This document shows, piece by piece, positions 15,845-24,315 of a DNA stretch of 37,194 bases (its first letter is position 1; each line of letters opens with the position of its first letter). The notes under the pieces were generated by a model. The model saw nothing but the letters and a program-made list of their open reading frames with translations, was not told where the DNA came from and searched no databases. This DNA is from Fimbriimonas sp. (GTDB taxonomy: Bacteria; Armatimonadota; Fimbriimonadia; Fimbriimonadales; Fimbriimonadaceae). The position numbers were made by a program, and so were the translations under genes. The stretch is from contig JARLGV010000052.1 of the NCBI GenBank assembly GCA_031292555.1, forward strand, positions 1-37,194. The letters run 5' to 3'.

Positions 15845-16696
15845 ATGCGTAAAGCATTTACATTGATCGAACTTCTTGTTGTAATAGCAATCATTGCGAT
15901 TCTAGCGGCTATTCTCTTCCCGGTCTTTGCCCAGGCAAAGTTCGCGGCAAAGAAGACCGCATCTCTATCCGGTCTCAAGCAAATGGCGCTTGGCCTGCAG
16001 ATGTATTCAAACGACTCCGACGATATGGCCGTTTTCGAGTATGGCTATTCGGACGGCAGCATTCCTGGCGATACCAACGCGTATCACTACAACACAACGT
16101 GGGCTGGCCGAATTCTTCCTTACGTGAAGAATCAGCCGATCTTCTTCGACAAAACGATTCCTGAGATCACGAACTACAATCAGTACTATCAAGACCCTTA
16201 CTATTCAAGTAGCTCGTATTCCTACTCATGGGCTTGGATCACCAATTTCTCGCTTAATACCGACGGGTATTCCCGACAGACGTATGCGGGTTCGAGCTGC
16301 GTCAACTACGGCTCGTCGACAAGCGCGGTTCGAAGTCTGACCGCGATCGACCAACCGGCATCTCGCTTGGCCATCACTCCGACCCGATACGGCACGATTG
16401 GTAACTGGTCCTGGGCACGATTCATTGCCTACGACGCATCGTTCCCTTATGTCGACATCTATGCGAACGGATTCTCGTGGAACCAGTTGGTCTATGATGC
16501 CCGCAAGCAATACGGAACCCGATTCATCGGCGGTTATTCGGATGGCCACGCCGGGATGTATGGACCGGAGAAGTTCGTCAAGCGCTACTACAACAACCCG
16601 AGCCAAAACCAGGCGAACGGTTGGAACTCGTACTGCGGCGTCATGGATAGTCAAAAGCTCTGGGACTTCTGGGGGCCGTTTTGGTCGGGAAACTAG
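15845..16696 (+). CDS. Type II pseudopilin-like protein with prepilin cleavage motif
   Basis: A 283-residue protein. The N-terminus MRKAFTLIELLVV is a class III prepilin signal: cleavage after A4, F5 as the methylated first residue and E9 at position +5. A hydrophobic helix follows to about residue 27, then FPVFAQAKFAAKK. The mature domain is rich in Tyr, Ser and Asn (for example YYSSSSYSYSW) and ends with YSDGHAGMYGPEKF, the DGH pattern seen in large families of such proteins in Armatimonadota and Planctomycetes. A very good ribosome binding site GAGGTG (15831-15836) lies 8 bp before the chosen ATG; the frame is open to 15812. The role is probably in a secreted filament or outer-surface assembly, not defined further. 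It overlaps the lipoprotein gene by 16 bp. Confidence 0.9.
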   Translation: MRKAFTLIELLVVIAIIAILAAILFPVFAQAKFAAKKTASLSGLKQMALGLQMYSNDSDDMAVFEYGYSDGSIPGDTNAYHYNTTWAGRILPYVKNQPIFFDKTIPEITNYNQYYQDPYYSSSSYSYSWAWITNFSLNTDGYSRQTYAGSSCVNYGSSTSAVRSLTAIDQPASRLAITPTRYGTIGNWSWARFIAYDASFPYVDIYANGFSWNQLVYDARKQYGTRFIGGYSDGHAGMYGPEKFVKRYYNNPSQNQANGWNSYCGVMDSQKLWDFWGPFWSGN

Positions 16697-16890
16697 TCCG
16701 TTCCTTACTTCCGCTCGTTCTCTTGGGAGTTGCCGGATGTTCGTCCGGTGGAGGCGACAATACGGCGGGTCAGTCGGTCAGCCCGGCTGACCTGCAGAAG
16801 GCTTCGTCAGCTCATGCCGGTCCGGGTGACAAAGCCGGCCCGGGAGTGCCGTCCGATAAGGGGCCCAAGGGCGGGGGCCCAGGCCACTAG
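16681..16890 (+). CDS. Small Gly/Pro-rich lipoprotein
   Basis: A 69-residue product beginning at TTG 16681 inside the end of the pseudopilin gene. The N-terminus MVGKLVRSLLPLVLLGVAGC is a clear lipoprotein signal with lipobox GVAGC and C20 as the lipidated residue. The mature part, about 50 residues, is disordered and rich in Gly, Pro, Ser and Lys (ending DKGPKGGGPGH). The function is unknown. Its 16-bp overlap with the pseudopilin gene suggests co-translation and a shared role at the cell surface. A strong hairpin follows it. The start codon is uncertain, since only non-ATG codons are available upstream of the signal. Confidence 0.65.
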   Translation: MVGKLVRSLLPLVLLGVAGCSSGGGDNTAGQSVSPADLQKASSAHAGPGDKAGPGVPSDKGPKGGGPGH

Positions 16891-16897
16891 ATAACGA

Positions 16898-16925
16898 GTT
16901 GGCCGGGCGCGATTGCCCGGCCAAC
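16898..16925 (+). terminator. 11-bp perfect hairpin after the pseudopilin/lipoprotein pair
   Basis: GTTGGCCGGGC (16898-16908) and GCCCGGCCAAC (16915-16925) form a perfect 11-bp stem with a 6-nt loop, 8 bp after the lipoprotein stop. No T-run follows. Its place between two genes on the same strand fits termination or mRNA end protection. Confidence 0.7.
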
Positions 16926-16943
16926 CGCTAAACTGGTGTCGTT

Positions 16944-18803
16944 TTGAACGACCACTCCACGAGTTCGCTCCTTACGACGGCGATGGCCGCATACGGCAGG
17001 GGCGACCTTCGTTTCGCCGAAGACCAAGCGAAGCGGTTCCTGTCGTTGGTGCCCGGCGACGCCTCGGCGACGGTTCTGGTCGCGCTCATCTGTGCGCGGA
17101 CGGGCCGCAAGTCTGCGGCCGTGGCGTATCTTCAAAACGCATTGAGGAAGGAACCCCAGTGCTACGAAGCGCATATTGCGTTGTCGACGCTTCTCTTTGG
17201 CCAGAGCAAGGGTGACGAAGCTATTTACCACGCCGAACGCGCCATCGAACTGCGACCCCACGACGTCGATTCTTACCGCCACTTTGCCAACGATTTGGTG
17301 ATGCATGGCATGTTGGATCGAGCCGTTTCTGTTCTCCTCCGGGCGATCGAGGTTACTCCAGACGACGTGGCGGTGTTGCAGGATCTCGCGGCAACCCTCT
17401 CAGATATGGGGAGGGTTCGCGAATCGGCGGCCGCGTGGGAGAGGCTGTTGGGGATTGAGCCGACCCTCCTCGTTGGCTGGCTGAAACTGGGTGGGATCTA
17501 CCTCGCGATCAGTCAATTCGACGGCGCCGTGCGGTGTGGAAGAAAGGCGGTCGACCTGAATGAGGAGTCTTCGGACGCGCGCATTCTACTGGCACTTTCG
17601 CTTTCTGAAACCGGCGGGGCGAGGGAAGCCGAAACCCACTTGCGGCGGGCGATCGAGTTGAAGCCAGACGAGTACATCGCCTACGCCGCTCTGGGGCTAT
17701 CGCTACAGGAACAAGGGAGGTTCGACGAGGCTGAACTTTTCTTCGAAAAGACGATCGAGATCTGTCCGACAAACGGGCAGGCGTACTACTCCATACTTCG
17801 CAGCCGGAAGGCGACGTCGGCGGACGCCAGGATGCTCCAGACAGTCGAGGAGAAAAGTCAAGACGAGAGTCTCGGCGATCTCGACCGGTCGTACCTTCAA
17901 TACGCGTTGGGGAAGGCGTCCGAAGATCTCGGTGAATTCGAACGTGCGATGGGCCACTACGACCTGGCCACCGAGTCAGCGGCCCGTCATTGGTTTGGAG
18001 ATCGCCCGGCCGACCATGCATGGTACTCGGCGATGATCGATAGTACGATCGGCGCTTTCACCTCGGATCGGCTGGCAGCGCTTCGCGCAAAGGGTCTAGC
18101 GTCGGAGAAACCACTCCTCATCGTTGGGATGATGCGCTCGGGGACGACTCTGATCGAGCAAATCGTGTCGAGTCATCCTGACGTTCATGCGGGAGGAGAA
18201 CTAACGTATTGGCACGATCACGCGGGCAAGGTGTTTCAACCAGCAACAGGGGAGATCGACGAAGGTCTGCTGATCGATGTGGCGTCGCGCTATGTGGAGA
18301 TGCTGGCCAATCTCGGAGGCGAAGCGCAACGCGTAACCGACAAACTGCCCCACAACTACGCGATGCTCGGTTTCGTCCAAGCCGCAATCCCTAACGCCAA
18401 GGTCATCCATGTACGGCGGAATCCAATCGACAACTGCCTCTCCATCTACACGACCGCTTTCAACCGCCCTCCGGAGTTCGCATTGGTGCGCGAGAACATC
18501 GTCTACTTGTACCGGCAATACGAACGGATCATGGCGCACTGGCGCGCGATGTTGCCCCCCGATCGATTGCTTGAAGTGGATTACGAGTCGCTGATTGCCA
18601 ACCGCGAAGCGGAGACGCGCCGGATCATCGAATTCGTGGGCCTTGAGTGGAACGATGCCTGTCTCCATCACGAGCGGAACGAGCGGAACGTCAACACGCC
18701 GAGTGTCTGGCAGGTTCGACAACCGATCTACAACAGTTCGGTTGACCGATGGAAGCGCTTCGAACCTTGGCTCGGGGAATTCAGGTCGCTCCTCCCCACC
18801 TAG
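16944..18803 (+). CDS. TPR-sulfotransferase fusion protein
   Basis: A 619-residue protein. About the first 330 residues are tandem tetratricopeptide repeats (for example SDARILLALSLSETGGAREA, and AYAALGLSLQEQGRFDEAEL). The C-terminal 230 residues are a sulfotransferase domain. The 5'-phosphosulfate loop is LLIVGMMRSGTTLIEQI at about 390-406, and the 3'-phosphate region is VIHVRRNPIDNCLSIY at about 486-501. Such fusions transfer sulfate from PAPS to a protein or glycan acceptor that the TPR part may hold. No signal peptide is evident. I accept the TTG at 16944; the next in-frame ATG is 16983 and would lose about 13 residues of the first helix. The acceptor is unknown. Confidence 0.88.
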   Translation: MNDHSTSSLLTTAMAAYGRGDLRFAEDQAKRFLSLVPGDASATVLVALICARTGRKSAAVAYLQNALRKEPQCYEAHIALSTLLFGQSKGDEAIYHAERAIELRPHDVDSYRHFANDLVMHGMLDRAVSVLLRAIEVTPDDVAVLQDLAATLSDMGRVRESAAAWERLLGIEPTLLVGWLKLGGIYLAISQFDGAVRCGRKAVDLNEESSDARILLALSLSETGGAREAETHLRRAIELKPDEYIAYAALGLSLQEQGRFDEAELFFEKTIEICPTNGQAYYSILRSRKATSADARMLQTVEEKSQDESLGDLDRSYLQYALGKASEDLGEFERAMGHYDLATESAARHWFGDRPADHAWYSAMIDSTIGAFTSDRLAALRAKGLASEKPLLIVGMMRSGTTLIEQIVSSHPDVHAGGELTYWHDHAGKVFQPATGEIDEGLLIDVASRYVEMLANLGGEAQRVTDKLPHNYAMLGFVQAAIPNAKVIHVRRNPIDNCLSIYTTAFNRPPEFALVRENIVYLYRQYERIMAHWRAMLPPDRLLEVDYESLIANREAETRRIIEFVGLEWNDACLHHERNERNVNTPSVWQVRQPIYNSSVDRWKRFEPWLGEFRSLLPT

Positions 18804-18855
18804 CTCGCCGTCGCCGACCGCGACGCATTCTTGCGGACGGCTAAAATGATTCGGG

Positions 18856-19923
18856 ATGAGCGTTCGTCAAATCGTGCATATCGATATGGACGCTTTCTAT
18901 GCATCGGTCGAGCAACGAGACGATCCGGCTCTTCGCGAAAAACCGGTCGTCGTTGCGTGGCTGGGTAACCGGTCGGTTGTATGTGCGGCTTCATACGAGG
19001 CCAGGCGATTCGGTATCCGGTCGGCGATGCCGGCGGTGACGGCAAGGCGAATGTGTCCCTCGGCGATCTTCGTGCCGCCAGACTTCTCACGGTACCGGGC
19101 AGTGTCTCAGACGATCCATGAAGTTTTCCATCGCCATACCGATCTTGTCGAGCCCCTGTCGTTGGATGAAGCCTATCTCGACGTCACTCAGCCGAAGAGC
19201 GGTCTGTCAACCGGTCTAGAGGTCGCCATTGCGATACGCGCCCAGATTCGCGAGGCGGCAAGCTTGACGGCATCGGCCGGAATCGCGCCCAACAAGTTTC
19301 TTGCCAAGATCGCGTCCGATTGGCGAAAGCCGGACGGTCTGTTCGAGGTTCGGCCGTGCGATGTACAGGCCTTTCTCGAACCGATGCCGGTTGGCAAATT
19401 GCCGGGAGTAGGCAAGGTGACCGAGCAACGCCTCACTCAGTCTGGTTTGGAAACCGTCGGGGCCATCCGTCGCGCCAGCCCGGGGATCTTGGAGTCCAAG
19501 TTTGGCCGATTCGGTAAGCGACTGATTGAGTTGTCTTGTGGCGTCGATGAGAGCGAAGTGGTCTCGGAGAGGCCGACTCAGTCGATATCGGCGGAGGACA
19601 CGTTCGAATCGGATCTTCTCCTTGAGGAGACGACGGCGACGATCGAGAGGCTTGCAAATCGAGTGTGGCGAGCTGCCAGCGGAGAACCTAGGGTCGGAAG
19701 AACGGTTGTGTTGAAACTGAAAACGTCCGATTTCAACATCATCACGCGAAGCCACACGCCAGAGCGGCCGCCGATGTCCGAATCAGATCTTCTCCGGATC
19801 GCCCTAAACCTGCAGCTTAGGGTCGAGTTGGCGCCCGAAACCCGTTACCGACTAGTGGGAGTTGGGATCAGCAACTTCTCAGACGTGGAAGTCGATACCG
19901 ACCAACTGACATTGTTCGAGTAG
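18856..19923 (+). CDS. dinB: DNA polymerase IV (Y-family translesion polymerase)
   Basis: A 355-residue Y-family polymerase of normal length. The catalytic carboxylates are D10 (HIDMDAFYASVE) and D104/E105 (LSLDEAYLDV), and Y15 stands at the steric-gate position that excludes ribonucleotides. The SYEARRFGIRSAMP finger segment and ASAGIAPNKFLAKIASDWRK palm segment are typical of DinB. The helix-hairpin-helix LPGVGKVTEQRL and the little-finger domain follow, and the C-terminus ends QLTLFE, a beta-clamp binding peptide. It copies past damaged bases at the cost of fidelity. No LexA-like box was recognised upstream, and the gene seems to stand alone. Confidence 0.97.
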   Translation: MSVRQIVHIDMDAFYASVEQRDDPALREKPVVVAWLGNRSVVCAASYEARRFGIRSAMPAVTARRMCPSAIFVPPDFSRYRAVSQTIHEVFHRHTDLVEPLSLDEAYLDVTQPKSGLSTGLEVAIAIRAQIREAASLTASAGIAPNKFLAKIASDWRKPDGLFEVRPCDVQAFLEPMPVGKLPGVGKVTEQRLTQSGLETVGAIRRASPGILESKFGRFGKRLIELSCGVDESEVVSERPTQSISAEDTFESDLLLEETTATIERLANRVWRAASGEPRVGRTVVLKLKTSDFNIITRSHTPERPPMSESDLLRIALNLQLRVELAPETRYRLVGVGISNFSDVEVDTDQLTLFE

Positions 19924-20108
19924 TTTCCTTCTCAACCTCGGCCTCTGGATCATGGGCAGACGGGGTCGGTGAAAACGAGTACTTGGAATCGTCTTTAGCG
20001 ACATATCGCCAATTTAGTGCGAATGATCGACGAAACAGCCTAGCTCTGGACAGAATCCTGGCGATTTCAGCCGGGACGAATGGCCTATACACAAAAATGG
20101 GATAGGCA

Positions 20109-20120
20109 TTTTGGCCAAAA
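20109..20120. promoter_or_regulatory. 12-bp perfect palindrome upstream of the DUF5658-like gene
   Basis: TTTTGGCCAAAA reads the same on both strands and lies 17 bp before the proposed GTG start at 20138. It could be an operator, but nothing else supports this and no regulator is nearby. The rest of the 19924-20137 gap shows no gene. Confidence 0.3.
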
Positions 20121-20137
20121 CCCGATAAGATCCACCA

Positions 20138-20479
20138 GTGGAAAGGCACTTAGAGGTGATCAAGACGGCAGTCTTGAAGCGATTCGTGCTTCCCGAGACG
20201 GTTCTTTTAGTAACTCTCTGTACTTGGGACATGTTGTATACGCTATATTGTGTGCGACATGGTATTGCGAAAGAATCGAATCCGGCCCTCAGGAGCAGCC
20301 TTCATGGTTCCAACATCTCGTTCATTCTCCTAAAGGGCGCCACGTTCCTGGTTCCAGTCGCGGTGCTGGAGATCATCCGTTCAATCCGCCCTAAGTTCGT
20401 GACATTGGCGATGCGGGTGGGCTTCCTGGCATACGCCGTCCTCTACATCGGTGGCAGCATCGCGCTTCTTGGCGCCTAG
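20138..20479 (+). CDS. Small membrane protein, DUF5658-like
   Basis: A 113-residue protein with three hydrophobic stretches (about 17-38, 60-82, 89-111). The pattern of an aspartate in the first helix (TWDMLYTLY), a polar loop ESNPAL and a lysine opening the second helix (FILLKGATFLVP) recalls DUF5658 proteins, which have a D...T / NP / K arrangement. The molecular function of that family is unknown. The start is GTG 20138 or GTG 20156; the second has GGAAAGG about 10 bp upstream. It is convergent with the following gene, with 9 bp between the two stops. Confidence 0.65.
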   Translation: MERHLEVIKTAVLKRFVLPETVLLVTLCTWDMLYTLYCVRHGIAKESNPALRSSLHGSNISFILLKGATFLVPVAVLEIIRSIRPKFVTLAMRVGFLAYAVLYIGGSIALLGA

Positions 20480-20488
20480 GGAATCCGA

Positions 20489-21856
20489 TTAGCGGGCGTT
20501 CGGACCATAAACCACGCCGACGTCATAGTCTGCCGTGTTGTATCCCGCTTCCCTGCGGAGAACTCCGCCGTCGTCGACATGGTTGGGACCCACGCTATAG
20601 ACACGGAATCCTGCTGCATCGCGTCGCACGTGAAGGGGCTTGTCGTTGAATGGATCGATCCACGTTCCGGGTATGTCGACAATAGTGGTTGGATAGCGGT
20701 TTGGAGGCGCATCGCGCCGAATGGCGGCGAGCATCGCTTGGGAGCAGATCTTCAGGGCAGCCAACGAGACGAAGTCACTGAGAGCTTGGCCGTATCCCGG
20801 GATCGCGATCGCGCAATATGCGTAACTCGGGCGACGCCTCCGCAACACATTCTCAACGATAGCATCCATCGCCTTGCCGGTCTGAACCGGGTTCCCATGG
20901 AACCGGTCGATGACTTGCTTCAACTGGACCCAGATCTGGAGATACCGGGCCATGTATGCTCGATCGAGCAGGTCATCGGGTAGCCCCGTGCGACGCAATC
21001 GTGCTAGATCGATCGTCTGGGTTCCGCTGCCAGCCGCGGTAGGATCGCCGGCGATAGCCTTGATCCCGCCAAATAGCCGGATGTTGCGAGCGGTCGCGAG
21101 ACCCAAGTACGCCTCACCACGGATCACGTAGTTGAGATCGGGCATATGGCATTCCGCGACGACGCTGGATAGCGACGCGAGTCCATGCCGATTGCCTCGC
21201 AGAATCCAGGCGCACTTGCTCACTGTCTCGATGGCGATTCGCTGAATGCCGATTTGGGCCAGGAGGCTGATCAGGATCGGTTCCTTGCCGACGAGATTGC
21301 CCAACCGGAAGGCAGCCGCCAAGTCGCAAACCCCTTCGGGTACCCGGCGATGGATGCACTCAATCTGGGCGCGCAGGCATAGCAGCCGCGAAACGGATCG
21401 CATCGCCGAATACTCGGGAAGCAAAACCATCGTGCCCTGATCCCAATCGCGGTGAAAGTCTATATCAGGTTTTTGAGCGGCAGCGACACCTAGGTTCATA
21501 GCCGAATCGAACGGTGCAAGCTGCCGTTCAACGGATGCCCAATCTTGCTTTGCCATCGACGAGGTGATCTTGGGGAGAATCTCGAAGAAGTCCTGTCCGT
21601 GAGTCTTCTCCGCGAGAGTGCGCACTAACTCACATGCATTGTCCCGATCTGAAATGGCCGGCCCTCGGACCAAGTCCGTTGCCTCCCAGGGCAAGCCCGC
21701 TGCCCGGTAGGATCGAGAAACGGCATCAGCCTGATTTGACGCTTGACGCATGTCGCCGCCGTTCTTCAGAGCGAGCGCCAGGAGAACCAACCCGGCAACA
21801 AAGGGAAGGCCAAGGCAAATGGCAACGATGAACAGAAACCGGGATGTGCGTGGCAT
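20489..21856 (-). CDS. Membrane-anchored or secreted protein of unknown function
   Basis: A 455-residue protein I do not recognise. It starts with a signal anchor (RFLFIVAICLGLPFVAGLVLLALAL after MPRTS), followed by a mostly helical outer domain. Near the C-terminus, DPFNDKPLHVRRDAAGFRVY followed by SVGPNHVDDGG is a short tail found on many outer proteins of Planctomycetes and Armatimonadota and related to the end of GspG-type pseudopilins. The ATG at 21856 is chosen because GGAGG lies 5 bp upstream; the frame is open to 22333, but that part is antisense to mtlD and arginine-rich. It follows mtlD on the same strand after a 47-bp gap and may share its transcript. Confidence 0.75.
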   Translation of the reverse strand: MPRTSRFLFIVAICLGLPFVAGLVLLALALKNGGDMRQASNQADAVSRSYRAAGLPWEATDLVRGPAISDRDNACELVRTLAEKTHGQDFFEILPKITSSMAKQDWASVERQLAPFDSAMNLGVAAAQKPDIDFHRDWDQGTMVLLPEYSAMRSVSRLLCLRAQIECIHRRVPEGVCDLAAAFRLGNLVGKEPILISLLAQIGIQRIAIETVSKCAWILRGNRHGLASLSSVVAECHMPDLNYVIRGEAYLGLATARNIRLFGGIKAIAGDPTAAGSGTQTIDLARLRRTGLPDDLLDRAYMARYLQIWVQLKQVIDRFHGNPVQTGKAMDAIVENVLRRRRPSYAYCAIAIPGYGQALSDFVSLAALKICSQAMLAAIRRDAPPNRYPTTIVDIPGTWIDPFNDKPLHVRRDAAGFRVYSVGPNHVDDGGVLRREAGYNTADYDVGVVYGPNAR

Positions 21857-21903
21857 TCGATCCTCCATGCTAGAGACGAATCGGAACTGCCTATAGATGG
21901 TGT

Positions 21904-23043
21904 CTAGGCGATTGCTTCGGCCATGATGAGAGATGTGATGGCATCGTCTTCGGCAAGCGCTCGTACTACGGCCTCGGTCCCATCCGAGGCGATCCATCCT
22001 TGCAACTTGACTGCAGATGGATCCGATGCCGGATCGAAGCGCAAGGCTGCGGCCGCTCCGTATGCGAGAGCCCAGGGATCGACGCCCGATTCCAAGCACA
22101 TTCGTATGGCGCCGACGAAGCGGTCGTTCTTTCCGAGTTTTCGAATCGGGTCTGCCCCCACACGAAGGACCTGATCCCCCAATGCTCGGTTTGCGAACCT
22201 CCGCAGCAGGTCTGTCACATGATCTCGTAGGTCCAACTTGCTCAGACCATGCCGATGCGAAAGGGCCAGTGCGGCAGCGCTCATCGCCTGGCGAGTCACG
22301 TCGGCTATGCGGGAGTCTTCCATGGCTTGCCAAACGAACTCGTGTTTGGATAGGTAGCCCAGGTAGGCCGCCGTCGCATGGCCGAGATTGTGGATATATA
22401 GCTTTCGCTCAACATAGGCGTCAAAAGGCGAGATCGGCTTGAGGTGCCGTATGGCAGGGATCGGGCCTCGAAACGCATCTCGGTCGACCGGCAGTTCGCA
22501 ATAGGCTTCAACGGCAACCCATAGTGGGTCGGCCGCTCGCCTTTCGGCGGGCACGATCGGCACCATGCGACCGATACTTGCCTCGACGAGACCGATCCTC
22601 TCATCGAGCGCCAGTCCCCATTCGGGAGCAAGTCGAGTGCGGAGCTGTTCTCGGAGATAGGGGCCGGCATGGAGAAGGTTCTCGCAGACGATGATGTCGA
22701 GTGGTCGCTCGGTGCGCGCAAACCTCTTGGCGAGTCCGAGGGCAAGTCCATCGGCGATCTTCGGCAGGGCGCTGACGCCGACCGCCGTCGACACGATATC
22801 GGCAGTCGAAATGGCGGAGGCAACCGCGTCCAAATCGGATGCAAGAACGGCATCGACGCTTTCAACGCGAACACTGCTTGGGCGCTCCTCCGCGATTTGG
22901 ATCGTATAGCTGTGCCTAGAGTTCAGGGCATCGACGACGCTAGGAATGGCTTCGACGAAGGTCGTGCGGAACCCCGACTCAGAGTAAAGCTGACCGAGAA
23001 ACCCTCGCCCGATGTTGCCTGCCCCAAAGTGAACCGCTTTCAT
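21904..23043 (-). CDS. mtlD: Mannitol-1-phosphate 5-dehydrogenase
   Basis: A 379-residue NAD-dependent dehydrogenase that interconverts mannitol-1-phosphate and fructose-6-phosphate in the cytoplasm. It has the N-terminal dinucleotide loop GAGNIGRG (residues 7-14), the IVCENLLHA segment at about 118-126, and the polyol-dehydrogenase signature KLYIHNLGHA with catalytic K214 and the partner residues N219 and H222. The length is normal for MtlD. No mannitol PTS gene (mtlA) is present in the window, so the gene may serve mannitol synthesis or a pathway in which mannitol-1-phosphate arises in another way. It ends 47 bp before the next gene on the strand. Confidence 0.93.
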   Translation of the reverse strand: MKAVHFGAGNIGRGFLGQLYSESGFRTTFVEAIPSVVDALNSRHSYTIQIAEERPSSVRVESVDAVLASDLDAVASAISTADIVSTAVGVSALPKIADGLALGLAKRFARTERPLDIIVCENLLHAGPYLREQLRTRLAPEWGLALDERIGLVEASIGRMVPIVPAERRAADPLWVAVEAYCELPVDRDAFRGPIPAIRHLKPISPFDAYVERKLYIHNLGHATAAYLGYLSKHEFVWQAMEDSRIADVTRQAMSAAALALSHRHGLSKLDLRDHVTDLLRRFANRALGDQVLRVGADPIRKLGKNDRFVGAIRMCLESGVDPWALAYGAAAALRFDPASDPSAVKLQGWIASDGTEAVVRALAEDDAITSLIMAEAIA

Positions 23044-23084
23044 CGTCTGTGAGCATCCTACTCTACTCTCGCAGCATTGCCATA

Positions 23085-24107
23085 TCAGTCATTGGCGAAC
23101 ACGTAGGCGGTGGCGGGAGCGTAAGCCAAAGCGAACCGCTTCACGTCGGAGAACTGTGGCAAGTTGCTATCAAGAAGAATGCCCGACTCGCCCGAGATCA
23201 AGACGATCTGCTCGATCGTTCGGTAGGCGGTGGAGGACCCACCGGTGTCACTCGTGCTGTTGTTACGGTAGGTGACCGTGCGGACCTCGAGAAACCGAAG
23301 ATTGGCCCAAGGCGTACCGAAGGTCACTTTACCGCTCGTGTACCGGATCCCGTCGTCGTCGACTTGGATCGATCCGTTGAACAGGCGTCGCCATGCTTCC
23401 GCGAATGCAGATGCGGGAATGATGGCGAAGCACACGAGCACGAACCAGGGCAGAAAACTCATTTGCCCATCGGCCTTGGTAGGCGTCGCCATCTTGGTGG
23501 CAACCACCATCGCGATGGCAGCGATCGCGCCGTACCAGAGGATCGAGAACACGGCGGCGAAAACGTCGGTACCACTTCGAACCGCCCCATGAACAGGCAC
23601 TCGCGGCGCTCCCATTATCGTCGAGGGGCGACATTCGGCTTGGATCGAGGTGCGTGGCAGGTGATCGATCATTGCGAGTTGCATGTTCGCCTCATCCGAA
23701 TAACTCGGGAGGTTGGCGACCTGAGTTGCCGACTGAATCTGCCATTGCGTCCCGATGTTGGACCACTTGCCCGGCACGCGGCGGTATCCAGTGACTTGAT
23801 CCCATGGAGAATCAAAGACTTTGCCGTTGAGAAAGTTGCGAATCGTGATCCTCCTATCGGAGACGACCACTCGCGCCAGGGTCGCATAGGCACACATGCC
23901 GGCGCCCACAAGAAAGAACACCATTGTCATGGCGATTAAGGTGGCGGTTGCCTGAAAATCGCCGGGGGCAACGTCTCGTCCGTTATAGTTGAAAGTCCCG
24001 CTTTGGATCGAGCCGAGGCCCGCCACGCAGAAAGCGATTCCTGCCACCGCGAACATCAGTCCGACCAGGAACATCGGTCCACCGGCCCGAAAGATTTTGG
24101 GCTTCAT
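23085..24107 (-). CDS. Multi-pass membrane protein with PH-like segments
   Basis: A 340-residue protein of unknown role. It has hydrophobic helices at about 12-35 (FLVGLMFAVAGIAFCVAGL), 54-75 and two more around 200-245 (YGAIAAIAMVVATKM and FLPWFVLVCFAIIPASAF). Between and after them lie beta-rich stretches such as ARVVVSDRRITIRNFLNGKV followed by PWDQVTGYRRV, and IQVDDDGIRYTSGKVTFGTP. These are typical of bacterial PH-like domains, which have a 'strand-turn-R-strand, W/V-ss-I' rhythm. The ATG at 24107 is chosen; the open frame upstream to 24545 is antisense to the Ig-like gene promoter region. Function unknown. Confidence 0.7.
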   Translation of the reverse strand: MKPKIFRAGGPMFLVGLMFAVAGIAFCVAGLGSIQSGTFNYNGRDVAPGDFQATATLIAMTMVFFLVGAGMCAYATLARVVVSDRRITIRNFLNGKVFDSPWDQVTGYRRVPGKWSNIGTQWQIQSATQVANLPSYSDEANMQLAMIDHLPRTSIQAECRPSTIMGAPRVPVHGAVRSGTDVFAAVFSILWYGAIAAIAMVVATKMATPTKADGQMSFLPWFVLVCFAIIPASAFAEAWRRLFNGSIQVDDDGIRYTSGKVTFGTPWANLRFLEVRTVTYRNNSTSDTGGSSTAYRTIEQIVLISGESGILLDSNLPQFSDVKRFALAYAPATAYVFAND

Positions 24108-24315
24108 TTGGTCCGAGTATACAAAGCCCAACCAGAGTCGGGAAGTGCCTTGGCTTCGGAGACGACTAGACTGCACTTTCCAGACGTGCAAGGCTATGTC
24201 GGTCAAAAATGGGACTAAGGTCTTGGGCTGCCGGCGATATTGAGGATTCTCGCTCGTTTTGACGCCGATCGGATGGAAGATGTATCGGATTTCAGACTGC
24301 AGAGGATGGTATAGA

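Noticed and set aside
21857-22333. N-terminal extension of the unknown anchored protein
   Set aside because: Antisense to mtlD and arginine-rich; a signal anchor with a good ribosome binding site starts at 21856.
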